A DNA stretch of 64,000 nt from an uncultured bacterium (GCA_900548385.1 URKJ01000012.1:1-64000); one strand, 5' to 3'. Positions 43,870-52,891 are shown, counted from the stretch's first letter. Translations and numbers: made by a program. The notes: generated by a model not told the origin, from the letters alone.

Positions 43870-46434
43870 ATGCCCGATGATAAAAGTCTGACGCCCATGA
43901 TGCAGCAATACGTCAAAGTGAAGGCTGAAGCGCCGAAGGACGCGGTTCTTCTCTTCCGTATGGGCGATTTCTATGAAATGTTTTTCAATGATGCGAAGAT
44001 TGCGAGTCCGATTCTGGAAATTGCCCTGACCACCCGCGCCGGGTATCCGATGTGCGGTGTGCCGTATCATGCGCTCGACATTTATCTGCCGAAACTTCTG
44101 GAAGCCGGGGTGAAAGTCGCGATTGCGGAGCAGCTGGAAAATCCGGCGCTTGTCAAGGGAAATGCGATTGTTAAACGCGGTATCACCCGCGTCATCACGC
44201 CCGGTTCCATTACCGAAGGCCCGCTGCTGAAACCGTCCGACAACAATTTTCTCTGCTCCTATTTCAGTATTCCGTCGAAAAATGTTTATGCTTTGGCATG
44301 GCTCGACATCAGCACCGGGGAATTTCTCGCCGCTGAATTCCGCAATATCCAGGAAGTTTCCGACGAACTGGCAAAGCTGCATCCGCGCGAATGTGTCGTT
44401 CCGGCGTCGCTGCTCGCCGAATGGCGCAAGGACTCCGTTTCCAAGCCCGATACTCCGCAGAATCTGTTGTGGACCGAGCTGGATGACTGGATCTTCACCT
44501 ATGAAAACGCATCCGGACTTCTGAACCGTCATTTCGGCACTATCACGCTGGAAGGGTTCGGGTTCAAGCAGAAAGAGACGAACGCGGTCCGTGCGGCGGG
44601 TGCGGTTCTTGCCTACACCGAGGACAACCTGAAGTGCCAGACCGGGCATATCCGCAAGATCAGCCTCAAGTCGCGGGACGAAGTTCTGCTGATCGACCCC
44701 TCCAGCCGGCGCAATCTGGAACTTGCCGATCCGATGCTTGGTTCCGCGAAAGATTCCACGCTGCTGCATGTGCTGGACTGTTCCAAAACGCCGATGGGCG
44801 GACGTCTGCTGCGTCAATGGGTGCTGAATCCGCTCCGGAGTGTCCAGCGCATTATCGAGCGGCAGGACATCGTCGGTACGTTCAAGGACGATCCGCTGAC
44901 GCTTGCCGAATTGCGGGAGACCATTTCCGGCATCCGGGATCTTGCGCGCATCACGACCAAACTCAATATGAACACCGCGAATCCGCGTGATCTGATTTCG
45001 CTCAGTGCGAGTCTTTCCCTGATCCCCGGAGTCAAAAACATTCTGGCGATTTTCGATCTGCCGCTGATCGGCGACATCAATACGCGGCTTTGTGAACTGG
45101 ACGAGCTTACCGGAAGAATCCTCAATACGCTGATTGATTCACCCCCGGCTTCCGCGACCGATGGCGGAGTGATCCGGGAAGGATGCAATTCCGAACTTGA
45201 CGAGCTCCGTTCCGCCGCCACCGAAGGGCGGAACTGGGTTGCCCGGCTTCAGGCGAAAGAGCAGGAGCGTACCGGAATCAAATCATTGAAAGTGCATTAC
45301 AACCGCGTATTCGGATTTTATATTGAAGTGACGAAATCCAATCTGGAGAGCGTTCCGGCGGATTATATCCGCAAACAGACTCTCGTAAATTGTGAACGGT
45401 TTATTACACCTGAACTCAAGGAAATGGAATCCAGGATTCTCGGTGCCGATGACAAGGCGAAAGCGCTGGAGATTAAAATTTTCGAGGAACTGCGTCAATA
45501 CGCCGCCGGATTTACGCGCGAGATTCAGCAGAACGCCGAAGCGCTGGCGGAGATCGACGCCCTTTGCGCCCTTGCCGATTGCGCATCGCGCTATTCCTAC
45601 TGCCGCCCGCATATTGACGACAGCGATATGCTCGTCATCAAGGGCGGTCGTCACCCCGTGCTTGACGCCGCCATGCAGGACTCCCGTTTCATTCCCAACG
45701 ACACCATTCTGGACGGCGAAGAAAATCGGATGATGATCATTACCGGCCCCAACATGGCGGGTAAATCAACGTATATCCGCCAGACCGCCCTGCTGGTCAT
45801 CATGGCGCAGATGGGATCGTTCATTCCCGCCGACAGCGCCGTGATCGGCGTCACGGACAAGATTTTTACCCGCGTCGGCGCCGCGGACGATATTTCCCGC
45901 GGACAGAGCACGTTCATGGTCGAGATGCTGGAAACGGCGAATATTCTCAATAATGCCACGCCGCGGAGCCTGATTATTCTGGATGAGATCGGGCGCGGAA
46001 CCAGCACGTTTGACGGGCTTTCCATCGCGTGGTCCGTCGCCGAATACATCCTTGATCATCCCTCCTGCCGTGCAAGGACGCAGTTCGCGACTCATTACCA
46101 CGAGCTGACGGAACTGGCGATGGTGCGGAAAGGCGTCCGGAATTACAATGTCGCCGTCCGGGAATACGGAGATCAGATCATTTTTCTCCGTCAGATCGTT
46201 CCCGGCGCCGCCGATAAAAGCTATGGAATCCATGTCGCCAAACTGGCGGGACTGCCGGACAAGGTGGTCAAGCGGGCAAAAGAAATCCTTGCGAATCTGG
46301 AAGAAAATGCGATCGGCGAAGCGAATCTGCCGTCAGTCACCGTTGCCCGCGAGAAGCGCGGACGCTACCGGGCAAAAAATGACGGTCCTCCGCAGCCGAA
46401 GCCTGCAATCCTCCAGCCTTCCCTGTTCGATTGA
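43870..46434 (+). CDS. mutS: DNA mismatch repair protein MutS
   Basis: MutS recognises base mismatches and starts repair. The 854-aa protein has the full domain series: mismatch-binding domain I with the FYEMF phenylalanine wedge (VLLFRMGDFYEMFFNDA), connector, lever and clamp domains, and the ATPase with Walker A GPNMAGKSTYIRQ near residue 630, DEIGRGTSTFDGLSIAW and FATHYHELTEL. A helix-turn-helix dimer region and a basic tail end in the conserved QPSLFD, where the beta-clamp-binding type motif QxSLFD is visible. GGAG lies 7 bases before the ATG. It stands alone without mutL, as in many bacteria. Confidence 0.97.
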   Translation: MPDDKSLTPMMQQYVKVKAEAPKDAVLLFRMGDFYEMFFNDAKIASPILEIALTTRAGYPMCGVPYHALDIYLPKLLEAGVKVAIAEQLENPALVKGNAIVKRGITRVITPGSITEGPLLKPSDNNFLCSYFSIPSKNVYALAWLDISTGEFLAAEFRNIQEVSDELAKLHPRECVVPASLLAEWRKDSVSKPDTPQNLLWTELDDWIFTYENASGLLNRHFGTITLEGFGFKQKETNAVRAAGAVLAYTEDNLKCQTGHIRKISLKSRDEVLLIDPSSRRNLELADPMLGSAKDSTLLHVLDCSKTPMGGRLLRQWVLNPLRSVQRIIERQDIVGTFKDDPLTLAELRETISGIRDLARITTKLNMNTANPRDLISLSASLSLIPGVKNILAIFDLPLIGDINTRLCELDELTGRILNTLIDSPPASATDGGVIREGCNSELDELRSAATEGRNWVARLQAKEQERTGIKSLKVHYNRVFGFYIEVTKSNLESVPADYIRKQTLVNCERFITPELKEMESRILGADDKAKALEIKIFEELRQYAAGFTREIQQNAEALAEIDALCALADCASRYSYCRPHIDDSDMLVIKGGRHPVLDAAMQDSRFIPNDTILDGEENRMMIITGPNMAGKSTYIRQTALLVIMAQMGSFIPADSAVIGVTDKIFTRVGAADDISRGQSTFMVEMLETANILNNATPRSLIILDEIGRGTSTFDGLSIAWSVAEYILDHPSCRARTQFATHYHELTELAMVRKGVRNYNVAVREYGDQIIFLRQIVPGAADKSYGIHVAKLAGLPDKVVKRAKEILANLEENAIGEANLPSVTVAREKRGRYRAKNDGPPQPKPAILQPSLFD

Positions 46435-46465
46435 AAAACAGATCCTGAACATCCGGATTTTTATG

Positions 46466-46492
46466 AAAACGCGGCATTCCCCGCGTTTTTTT
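46466..46492 (+). terminator. Rho-independent terminator of mutS
   Basis: AAAACGCGG (46466-46474) pairs with CCGCGTTTT (46481-46489), followed by more T residues. Confidence 0.88.
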
Positions 46493-46523
46493 ATTTGATT
46501 TTTTATAAAAGGATGTTATTATA

Positions 46524-46538
46524 GAATATATCATATTC
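46524..46538 (+). promoter_or_regulatory. Palindrome in the uxuA promoter region, candidate operator
   Basis: GAATAT (46524-46529) and ATATTC (46533-46538) form an inverted repeat just after a TATTATAGA -10-like sequence and 26 bases before the start codon, a suitable place for a repressor. Confidence 0.4.
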
Positions 46539-46563
46539 AATACAGAATAAAGGAGACGTTGAA

Positions 46564-47526
46564 ATGAAATTGGGTCTGATGCTTCCGGTCAACCGGACGA
46601 TTCAGTGGGATGTGGCGGCTCAGCTCGGGGTGGAGTATGCGGTTACGAAAGCCGCGCCGGAGCTCAGCGGATTGTCCGATCCGTCGGATTTCAAGGCGCT
46701 GGAAACCGTGGTGAACCGGTTCCGGGAACGTGGATTTTATCTTTATGCGCTGGAGGGAGACGAGTTTGACATGTCCCGTATCAAACTTGGGCTTCCGGGA
46801 TTTGAAGAGGATATTGAACGGTACCGGCAGATGCTGCGCAATATGGGAAAACTCGGAATCCGGTTGCTGTGTTATAACTTTATGGCGGGCGTCGGCTGGT
46901 TCCGTTCCCGCAACGATCTGCCGGAGCGCGGAGGGGCGCTCACCAGCGGCTTCGACATCCGGGAGATCAGGAATGACGTTCCGCTGAAAGTGACGGAGGA
47001 GCAGATGTGGGAAAACTACACGCGGTTTATCCGGGCGGTGATCCCCGCTGCCGAGGAAGCCGGAGTGAAAATGGGGCTTCACCCGGATGATCCGCCGGTT
47101 TCTCCCCTGCTTGGATATTCGAGGATTCTGACGAACGCCGATGCCTACCGTCGCGCAATGAGGATCGTTGACAGTCCGTCGCACGGCATAACGTTCTGTC
47201 AGGCGACGTTCCGCGCGATGGGGGAAGACGTATTTTCCCTGATCAGGGAGTTCGGTCCGAAAATTTTCTTTTTCCATTTCCGCGATATTACCGGAACAAA
47301 AACCTGTTTCCGCGAGACGTTCCATGACAACGGTCCGACGGACATGGCGGCTCTTCTGGAGACCGTCTCCCGGTATGCGCCGGACTGCCTGATCCGTCCG
47401 GATCATACGCCGACGATGGCGGGGGAAAGCAATGAGAATTTCGGCTATGCGATGCTCGGCAATATTTTTGCCGTCGGCTATCTCAAAGGATTGCTGGAGA
47501 AAAAACAGGTACCGTCCGGAGATTGA
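46564..47526 (+). CDS. uxuA: Mannonate dehydratase-like protein
   Basis: A 320-aa TIM-barrel protein of the UxuA family, which dehydrates D-mannonate to 2-keto-3-deoxygluconate in glucuronate breakdown. The supporting motifs are LLCYNFMAGVGWFRSR (CYNFM-x-W), GVKMGLHPDDPPVSPLLG, FFFHFRDITGTKTCFRETFHDNGPTDM and CLIRPDHTPTMAG, followed by GYAMLGNIFAVGYLKGLLE. It is shorter than typical UxuA (about 350-395 aa) and the RPDHG signature is RPDHT, so a related sugar-acid dehydratase is possible. AAAGGAG precedes the ATG. It is monocistronic, 3 kb from uxaB-uxaA, with which it would complete hexuronate degradation. Confidence 0.82.
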   Translation: MKLGLMLPVNRTIQWDVAAQLGVEYAVTKAAPELSGLSDPSDFKALETVVNRFRERGFYLYALEGDEFDMSRIKLGLPGFEEDIERYRQMLRNMGKLGIRLLCYNFMAGVGWFRSRNDLPERGGALTSGFDIREIRNDVPLKVTEEQMWENYTRFIRAVIPAAEEAGVKMGLHPDDPPVSPLLGYSRILTNADAYRRAMRIVDSPSHGITFCQATFRAMGEDVFSLIREFGPKIFFFHFRDITGTKTCFRETFHDNGPTDMAALLETVSRYAPDCLIRPDHTPTMAGESNENFGYAMLGNIFAVGYLKGLLEKKQVPSGD

Positions 47527-47550
47527 CAAAACCGGAGAACATGCTATATT
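47523..47550 (+). promoter_or_regulatory. Sigma-70 promoter for the structured RNA
   Basis: Consensus TTGACA (47523-47528) and TATATT (47545-47550) are spaced by 16 bases. It overlaps the uxuA stop codon. The nearest coding start is 355 bases away, so the first product is the RNA region. Confidence 0.7.
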
Positions 47551-47615
47551 ATTCCGACTGCGGCATACAGGATGCCGCAGATGTTGTTTGACATTCCGTT
47601 ACTATTTCAGCAAAA

Positions 47616-47799
47616 GCACTGAAAACCGACCAAGTTAAAAAGTTGTTTGCTGTCACAAGGGATGCTTATTGTCCGGATTTTTGCCAGTATATACGCCCGG
47701 ATTCCATCCCGTTGAAATGGCCCCGGAGTTTGTGTTGTTCACAAACTTAGCCGGGCGCTTCTTCGTGTGACAGCGGGTTCTTGGTCGGACCTTCAGTGC
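47616..47799 (+). ncRNA. Rod-shaped structured RNA, candidate 6S RNA
   Basis: The ends of this 184-nt region pair in one long interrupted helix: GCACTGA/TCAGTGC (47616-47622 with 47793-47799), CCGACCAAG/CTTGGTCGG (47626-47634 with 47780-47788), an asymmetric internal loop, GCTGTCACA/TGTGACAGC (47649-47657 with 47766-47774), a large loop, CGCCCGG/CCGGGCG (47694-47700 with 47751-47757), and an apical AGTTTGTG/CACAAACT hairpin. Size and the rod-with-bubble layout match 6S RNA, which binds RNA polymerase in stationary phase. The transcript probably begins near 47557, with a 9-bp hairpin at 47558-47580, and ends at the T-run 47820-47825. It lacks SRP, tmRNA and RNase P signatures. The remaining part to 47905 holds nothing further. 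Confidence 0.55.
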
Positions 47800-47905
47800 A
47801 ATGATTTGAAGCGTTCGGCTTTTTTCATCATTCCGCCGGTCCGGCGTTCCGCGATCGGGATTGTTTGTTGAGTGTTTACGGAATCAACAGGCATGGAGGA
47901 TTTTG

Positions 47906-49807
47906 ATGAATACTGATACCGCTGTTCAACGGGGGAATATGCCGGAAAAAACGTCTGCATTCCGGGAGGAACGTTTTTCCGTCACAGTTCCGTTCCAGCC
48001 GTTCTCCGGAGTGGAAACGGATCGTTTTCCGGCTGTTTCCATTTTGATTCCCACTTACGAACGCAAGTCTTTGCTGAAAGAGACTCTTGCCACGGTATTG
48101 AAACAGTCGTTTCAGGATTTTGAGATCATTGTGCTTGATGACGGTTCGCGTGAGCGGCCTGACCGTGAAATTTGTGAAATCGCCGCCGCATTGCCGGATC
48201 CCGACAGGAAAATCCGCTATTACCGTCAGCCGAACAGCGGACCTTCCGCCGCACGGAACCGGCTGCTGACTTTGGCGCGCGGGAGATGGATCCTGTTTCT
48301 GGATGACGATGACCGGATGACTCCGGATATGCTGCAACGGCTGGTCTCAGAAGCGGAGGCGTCGCCGGAACCGGTTGCCGCTTATTGCGGATATTGCCGG
48401 ATTGATGAACATGGGAACTTCTGCGGGATTCCGAATAAAGTAGAGAATCTGCCGTCCGGATGGATCACGGATCAGCTGTACCGGCGGATTTTTCTCTCTT
48501 CCAGTCAGGTTCTGATTCCGCGTGATGTTCTGCTGAAGCATTCGATCCGTTTCCGGAAGGAACTCCGCCTTTTTGAAGATACCGTATTTTTTCTGGAACT
48601 CTCCCTGCATATTCCATTCCGGGCGGTGAATTCTCCGCTGCTCTGCCGCCGCCGGCATTCCGGCAATCTATCCTCTTCGGGAAAGAACGCGGTTCATCAG
48701 CTATATGTCTGGATCTGGCTGATGAGAAAACCGGAATTCGCCTGCCGTCTGACGCAGAAGACTTTAAATGAACGGTTTGCCCAGCTCTATTTTCGTGCGG
48801 CAGGAGAAGAGACGGCGCCGGAACGGAAGATGCGGTACCGGAAGCGTTCTCTGCAATATCGCCGGAGGATGAAGACGGTGTTTTTATATTGGATGGACCG
48901 TCTCCGGTGCATCGTGACCACTGCTGTTCAGAAAACGGTTTTTCAAATCATATGCATCCGGAATGAATTCTGCCGGAAAGGGGGCACTCTGACGGTGTCT
49001 TATTACAGGGATCCGGAAAAAGCGCCGTTGGAGTCATCCAATTTCGGCGACGATCTGAACAGAACTTTTCTGTCGGAACTGACCGGGAAAGAAGTAATTC
49101 CGTATTCGTTCAGTGTCGCTTCCCGCTGTTTTTCCCGTCCCCATTACCTGTGTATCGGTTCGATCCTTCACCGCTGCTCCCGTCCGGGAGCGGTGGTATG
49201 GGGGAGCGGGATGAAATCTCCGGCGACTCTGCGGGGTAAACGGAAACGGATCCGGGTTTGCGCGGTCCGCGGTCCTCTGACGCGTGCCCGGCTTCTGGAA
49301 TCGGGAGTTGACTGCCCGCCGGTTTACGGAGATCCGGCAATTCTGATGCCGCTGCTGTATCATCCTGCCGTTCCGGAAAAGCGGTACCGGATCGGTTTGA
49401 TTCCGCATTTGCATGATCTGCATTATCCGGTTGTTTCCTGGTATGCGGAACAGCCTGGAGTGCACCTGTTTGACCTTCGGAAATATCCGCGGTGGCGGCA
49501 GTTCGTGGATGAACTTTTAAGTTGTGAAATGGTTCTTTCCTCTTCGCTGCATGGGTGCATTCTTGCGGATGCTTACGGCATTCCGAATTTGCAGGTGAAA
49601 TTTGTTGCGGATCTGGAACGGGAAAACTTCAAATTTGAAGATTATCATCTCTCCTGCCGGGCTTCCGTTCCGGTTCCGCTGGATCTGGGGTATGCGGACC
49701 GGACGGTTGAAGAACTGGCGGCGATGAAAACGGAATGGGTGCCGCCTGTATTCGATCGTGAAAGTCTGATGAAAGCGGCTCCGTTTCCGTTGAACATTCC
49801 GCGATAA
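47906..49807 (+). CDS. Fusion of GT2 glycosyltransferase and polysaccharide pyruvyl transferase
   Basis: A 633-aa two-domain protein. Residues about 42-290 are a family 2 glycosyltransferase (VSILIPTYERKSLLKETLATVL, IIVLDDGS, SGPSAARNRL and the DxD-bearing LFLDDDDRMTP). From about residue 361 a polysaccharide pyruvyl transferase domain begins (VSYYRDPEKAP then SNFGDDLN), with VWGSGMKSP, VRGPLTRA, VYGDPAIL and the diagnostic LSSSLHGCILADAYGIPN. It likely adds a sugar and then a pyruvyl ketal to an exopolysaccharide or surface glycan. GGAGG lies 5 bases before the ATG; a TTG 45 bases upstream is less likely. No other polysaccharide gene is adjacent. Confidence 0.88.
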   Translation: MNTDTAVQRGNMPEKTSAFREERFSVTVPFQPFSGVETDRFPAVSILIPTYERKSLLKETLATVLKQSFQDFEIIVLDDGSRERPDREICEIAAALPDPDRKIRYYRQPNSGPSAARNRLLTLARGRWILFLDDDDRMTPDMLQRLVSEAEASPEPVAAYCGYCRIDEHGNFCGIPNKVENLPSGWITDQLYRRIFLSSSQVLIPRDVLLKHSIRFRKELRLFEDTVFFLELSLHIPFRAVNSPLLCRRRHSGNLSSSGKNAVHQLYVWIWLMRKPEFACRLTQKTLNERFAQLYFRAAGEETAPERKMRYRKRSLQYRRRMKTVFLYWMDRLRCIVTTAVQKTVFQIICIRNEFCRKGGTLTVSYYRDPEKAPLESSNFGDDLNRTFLSELTGKEVIPYSFSVASRCFSRPHYLCIGSILHRCSRPGAVVWGSGMKSPATLRGKRKRIRVCAVRGPLTRARLLESGVDCPPVYGDPAILMPLLYHPAVPEKRYRIGLIPHLHDLHYPVVSWYAEQPGVHLFDLRKYPRWRQFVDELLSCEMVLSSSLHGCILADAYGIPNLQVKFVADLERENFKFEDYHLSCRASVPVPLDLGYADRTVEELAAMKTEWVPPVFDRESLMKAAPFPLNIPR

Positions 49808-49887
49808 AGGCGGTGTTTGCCGTTTTCTGCAACGGCTTCCTATTGAAAAAGATAAGGCTCGAAACAGGAAGTTTTGATGCCGCTTCA

Positions 49888-49915
49888 TTGATTTTTTGGA
49901 AAATGATGCTATATT
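49888..49915 (+). promoter_or_regulatory. Promoter of ptsH-ptsI
   Basis: TTGATT (49888-49893) and TATATT (49910-49915) are separated by 16 bases, 41 bases before the ptsH start. Confidence 0.6.
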
Positions 49916-49956
49916 ATCCGGCATTGATTCCGACTAAAACAGGAAAGGGATGCCGG

Positions 49957-50235
49957 ATGGGAGCCGTCTCAAGAACGACAGAATGCACAATAAAAAACAA
50001 ACTGGGCCTTCATGCAAGACCGGCGTCCCTGTTTGTGCAGACCGCATCGAAATTCGACAGCGATATTACCGTTTCAAAAGATGCGGAAACCGCAAACGGA
50101 AAGAGTTTGATGAGTATGCTTGTTCTTTCTGCCGCCTGCGGTTCCAAACTCACGATCACCGCCTGCGGACATGACGCAGAAGATGCACTCAAGGCTCTTA
50201 ACGATTTGGTTGACAGACGATTCGATGAAGAATGA
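49957..50235 (+). CDS. ptsH: Phosphocarrier protein HPr
   Basis: HPr passes phosphate from enzyme I to sugar-specific PTS components. The 92-aa protein carries the phosphorylation site H19 in NKLGLHARPASLF and the regulatory-serine region ANGKSLMSMLVL (S50), the site used by HPr kinase in many bacteria. I start at the ATG at 49957, 8 bases after AAAGGGA; the frame is open further upstream through the promoter, which is not coding. It overlaps ptsI by 11 bases. No PTS permease or HPr kinase gene lies in the window, so a regulatory role is as likely as sugar transport. Confidence 0.94.
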   Translation: MGAVSRTTECTIKNKLGLHARPASLFVQTASKFDSDITVSKDAETANGKSLMSMLVLSAACGSKLTITACGHDAEDALKALNDLVDRRFDEE

Positions 50236-52051
50236 TGCAACAGTTGGTTCCACCGTTCCGCAGTTGCCGCCTGAAGCGCGAAAAGAAGTGATGTATCACG
50301 GCATTCCGGCTTCTTCCGGGATCGCCATCGGAATCGCGCTGATTGTCGGCAGAGTCGGCCGCTCCTCCCTGGATGTTGAACCGAAACCGATCACGGAATC
50401 GGAGGTCCCCTGCGAGATTTCCCGTTTCACGGCGGCGCTTGACAGAACCCGGCGCCAGATCATGGAGTTGCAGTCCCGTGTCAAATCCTCGCTGGCTTCC
50501 GAAGAAGCCAGTATTTTCGATGCTCATCTGCTGATCGTTGACGATAAAGTGCTGACGCAGGAGGTGATTGAGGGCATCCGCAAGGAACTCCAGGCGGCGG
50601 ATGTGGTGTTCGCGCGGATTATTCAGCGGTATGTTTCCGCAATTTCCGCGGTCGATGACCAGTATCTCAAAGAACGCGCTTCCGACGTTGCCGACGTCGC
50701 ATACCGTATTTTGGATAACCTCAGCGGGGAAGAACGGCAGCTTCTGGACCGGCTTCCCGGACAGAGAATCCTGATTTCCAAAGATCTGGCGCCGTCCGAC
50801 ACCGCGATGCTTGACCGTGAAAATGTACAGGCATTTGCAACGGAGACTGGAAGCCGGACTTCCCACACCGCGATTCTGGCGCGTTCCATGCGCATTCCGG
50901 CGGTCGTAGGGGTTCCCGGACTGCTTGCCGGCATTCACAACGGGGATGTGCTGATTATTGACGGGTACGCCGGCACGATTATCACCAATCCTGCACAGGA
51001 GACACTGGAACTCTATGCCCAGAAAGAGGTTTCCAAAGAACAGTTCTTCAATGAACTGCAGCAGGAAAGTTCGCTTCTGCCTGAAACCATCGACGGATAC
51101 CGGATTCATCTTGCCGCCAATCTTGACGACTCCGGAAATATCGGCGAGGTCCATAAATCCGGAGCATCGGGAATCGGACTGTTCCGCACGGAATATCTGT
51201 TCATGGGGAACCGGATTCCGACGGAAGAGGAGCAATTCGAAGTTTACCGGAGAATCGCGGAGGGGATGAACGGCGAGGCGACCATTATCCGGACGCTGGA
51301 TCTCGGCGGCGACAAGCTTTCTTCGCTGATCAATGTCACGCACGATGCGAACCCGTTTCTCGGACAGCGGTCGATCCGGCTGTGTCTGGCTTATCCCGAA
51401 TTGCTGATTCCCCAGCTCCGTGCGATCCTCCGGGCAAGCGTGTTCGGGCATATCCGCATGATGTTTCCGATGGTCACCTGCGAGGACGAGATCGACCAGC
51501 TGCTGGAAATTCTCGACAGGGTCCGGGAAGAGCTGCGGGCGGAGAAAAAGAAATTTGATGAACATCTGGAAGTCGGCATCATGGTGGAAACTCCCGCCGC
51601 CGCGCTGTTTGCGGAGCATCTTGCCCGGAAAGTCGATTTCTTCAGCATCGGGACCAATGACCTTGTTCAGTATACAATGGCGGTGGACCGCGGCAATGAA
51701 AAGATTGCCTTCCTGTACCGTCCGGCGCACCCGGTGATCCTGATGCTGATTGACCGGATCGTCAAGGCGGCGAATGCCGCGGGGATCTGGGTCAGCGTCT
51801 GCGGGGAAATGGCATCGGATCCCCGGTTCATTCCGCTGCTGATCGGGCTCGGAGTGCAGGAGCTCAGCATGAGCACGGGATCGCTCGGCGTTGCCCGCCG
51901 TGTGATCCGCAGTCTCCGCATGTACGAAGCGGAGCAGTTCGCGGAGGAAGCGATGAAGTGCGGCGATCACCGGCAGGTTCTGGATATGTCGGATGCGTTT
52001 TTGCAGCGGGTCGCCCCCGATGTCGTAAGTCTCGCCATGAAAGGTGTTTAA
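50225..52051 (+). CDS. ptsI: PTS enzyme I (phosphoenolpyruvate-protein phosphotransferase)
   Basis: Enzyme I takes phosphate from phosphoenolpyruvate and gives it to HPr. The 608-aa protein has the N-terminal HPr-binding and phosphohistidine domains, with active H214 in ETGSRTSHTAILARSM, and the C-terminal PEP-binding barrel, with LFRTEYLFM, RTLDLGGDK, FFSIGTNDLVQYTMAVDR and the catalytic cysteine in WVSVCGEMA. The ATG at 50225 sits within the end of ptsH; a second ATG at 50291, just before YHGIPASSGIAIG, would match the usual family start better and would give 586 aa. The overlap indicates coupled translation. Confidence 0.94.
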   Translation: MKNDATVGSTVPQLPPEARKEVMYHGIPASSGIAIGIALIVGRVGRSSLDVEPKPITESEVPCEISRFTAALDRTRRQIMELQSRVKSSLASEEASIFDAHLLIVDDKVLTQEVIEGIRKELQAADVVFARIIQRYVSAISAVDDQYLKERASDVADVAYRILDNLSGEERQLLDRLPGQRILISKDLAPSDTAMLDRENVQAFATETGSRTSHTAILARSMRIPAVVGVPGLLAGIHNGDVLIIDGYAGTIITNPAQETLELYAQKEVSKEQFFNELQQESSLLPETIDGYRIHLAANLDDSGNIGEVHKSGASGIGLFRTEYLFMGNRIPTEEEQFEVYRRIAEGMNGEATIIRTLDLGGDKLSSLINVTHDANPFLGQRSIRLCLAYPELLIPQLRAILRASVFGHIRMMFPMVTCEDEIDQLLEILDRVREELRAEKKKFDEHLEVGIMVETPAAALFAEHLARKVDFFSIGTNDLVQYTMAVDRGNEKIAFLYRPAHPVILMLIDRIVKAANAAGIWVSVCGEMASDPRFIPLLIGLGVQELSMSTGSLGVARRVIRSLRMYEAEQFAEEAMKCGDHRQVLDMSDAFLQRVAPDVVSLAMKGV

Positions 52052-52069
52052 TACAACTAAGGAACAAAA

Positions 52070-52573
52070 ATGGGAACCAAAGTAAAACTGACAACAGGAA
52101 TGGGTGATATTGAGCTGGAGCTCTTTGATAAGGAGACTCCGGTCACCGTCCGTAATTTTCTTGATTATGTGAAGAGCGGCCACTACAACGGTACGATCTT
52201 CCACCGTGTTATCGACGGTTTCATGATCCAGGGCGGCGGTATGGATGCCGATATGAACGAACTTGACACCGAACCGCCGATTAAGAACGAGGCGCATGTC
52301 GCTCCTTCCAACAAACGCGGCACTGTCGCAATGGCGCGAACCAACGTGGTGGACAGCGCCACGGCGCAGTTCTTCATCAATCTTGTGGACAATGATTTTC
52401 TTGATCATAAGTCCAAATCGCCGTCGGGTTACGGCTACTGCGTTTTCGGCAAGGTGACAAAGGGAATGAATGTCGTCGATAAGATCGGCAAAGTCGAAAC
52501 GGGACCGTACGGCTATCATGACGATGTTCCGGTGGAACCTGTTGTTATCGAACGCGCGGAAGAGCTTTCCTGA
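52070..52573 (+). CDS. Peptidyl-prolyl cis-trans isomerase, cyclophilin type
   Basis: A 167-aa cytoplasmic cyclophilin that speeds proline isomerisation in protein folding. The fold is complete: GDIELELFDKETPVTVRNFLDYV, the catalytic arginine in GTIFHRVIDGFMIQGG, NEAHVAPSNKRGTVAMART and SATAQFFINLVDNDFLDH, FGKVTKGMNVVDKI. It resembles PpiB of other bacteria and lacks a signal peptide. AAGGA lies 7 bases before the ATG. It starts 18 bases after ptsI and may be read through from that operon; a strong terminator follows. Confidence 0.94.
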   Translation: MGTKVKLTTGMGDIELELFDKETPVTVRNFLDYVKSGHYNGTIFHRVIDGFMIQGGGMDADMNELDTEPPIKNEAHVAPSNKRGTVAMARTNVVDSATAQFFINLVDNDFLDHKSKSPSGYGYCVFGKVTKGMNVVDKIGKVETGPYGYHDDVPVEPVVIERAEELS

Positions 52574-52599
52574 CGGAGCTTCCGGAATGCGCGGTCCGG

Positions 52600-52637
52600 T
52601 CCGGCATTTTGACAGAAGTCGTCAATGCCGGATTTTT
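52600..52637 (+). terminator. Rho-independent terminator after the cyclophilin gene
   Basis: TCCGGCATT (52600-52608) pairs with AATGCCGGA (52624-52632), followed by TTTTT. The remaining gap to the adk promoter (52638-52817) shows no gene. Confidence 0.85.
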
Positions 52638-52817
52638 CTTTAATAAGAACCGGAAAAATCATCAGATCCGCGCCGGTTTTACAATAAGGTCCGAAACAGA
52701 TCAAGATGTTCCAGTATGGACGGCGTCGTCGTGTTCCTTTTTATTTCCGGTTTTCCCGGAATGATGGACAATATTGGTGATTTTTTGGTTTTCTTTCCGT
52801 GCAGTGCATTTCTTTTA

Positions 52818-52846
52818 TTGACAGAATGGGGAAACGGTTGTAAATT
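52818..52846 (+). promoter_or_regulatory. Promoter of adk-map-infA
   Basis: Consensus TTGACA (52818-52823) and TAAATT (52841-52846) are separated by 17 bases, 45 bases before adk. Confidence 0.65.
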
Positions 52847-52891
52847 ATAGGATTATAAAAAATTTTAACTTTATTCAATGAGGAAGTGAAA

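Noticed and set aside
47616..47799. SRP RNA, tmRNA or RNase P RNA as the identity of the structured RNA
   Set aside because: The SRP GGAA/AGCAG motif, the tmRNA alanine-acceptor ends and tag frame, and the RNase P conserved cores are all absent.
50198..52519. A 773-codon minus-strand open frame opposite ptsI and the cyclophilin gene
   Set aside because: The plus strand encodes two clear housekeeping proteins with all catalytic residues; the antisense product matches nothing and spans two genes.
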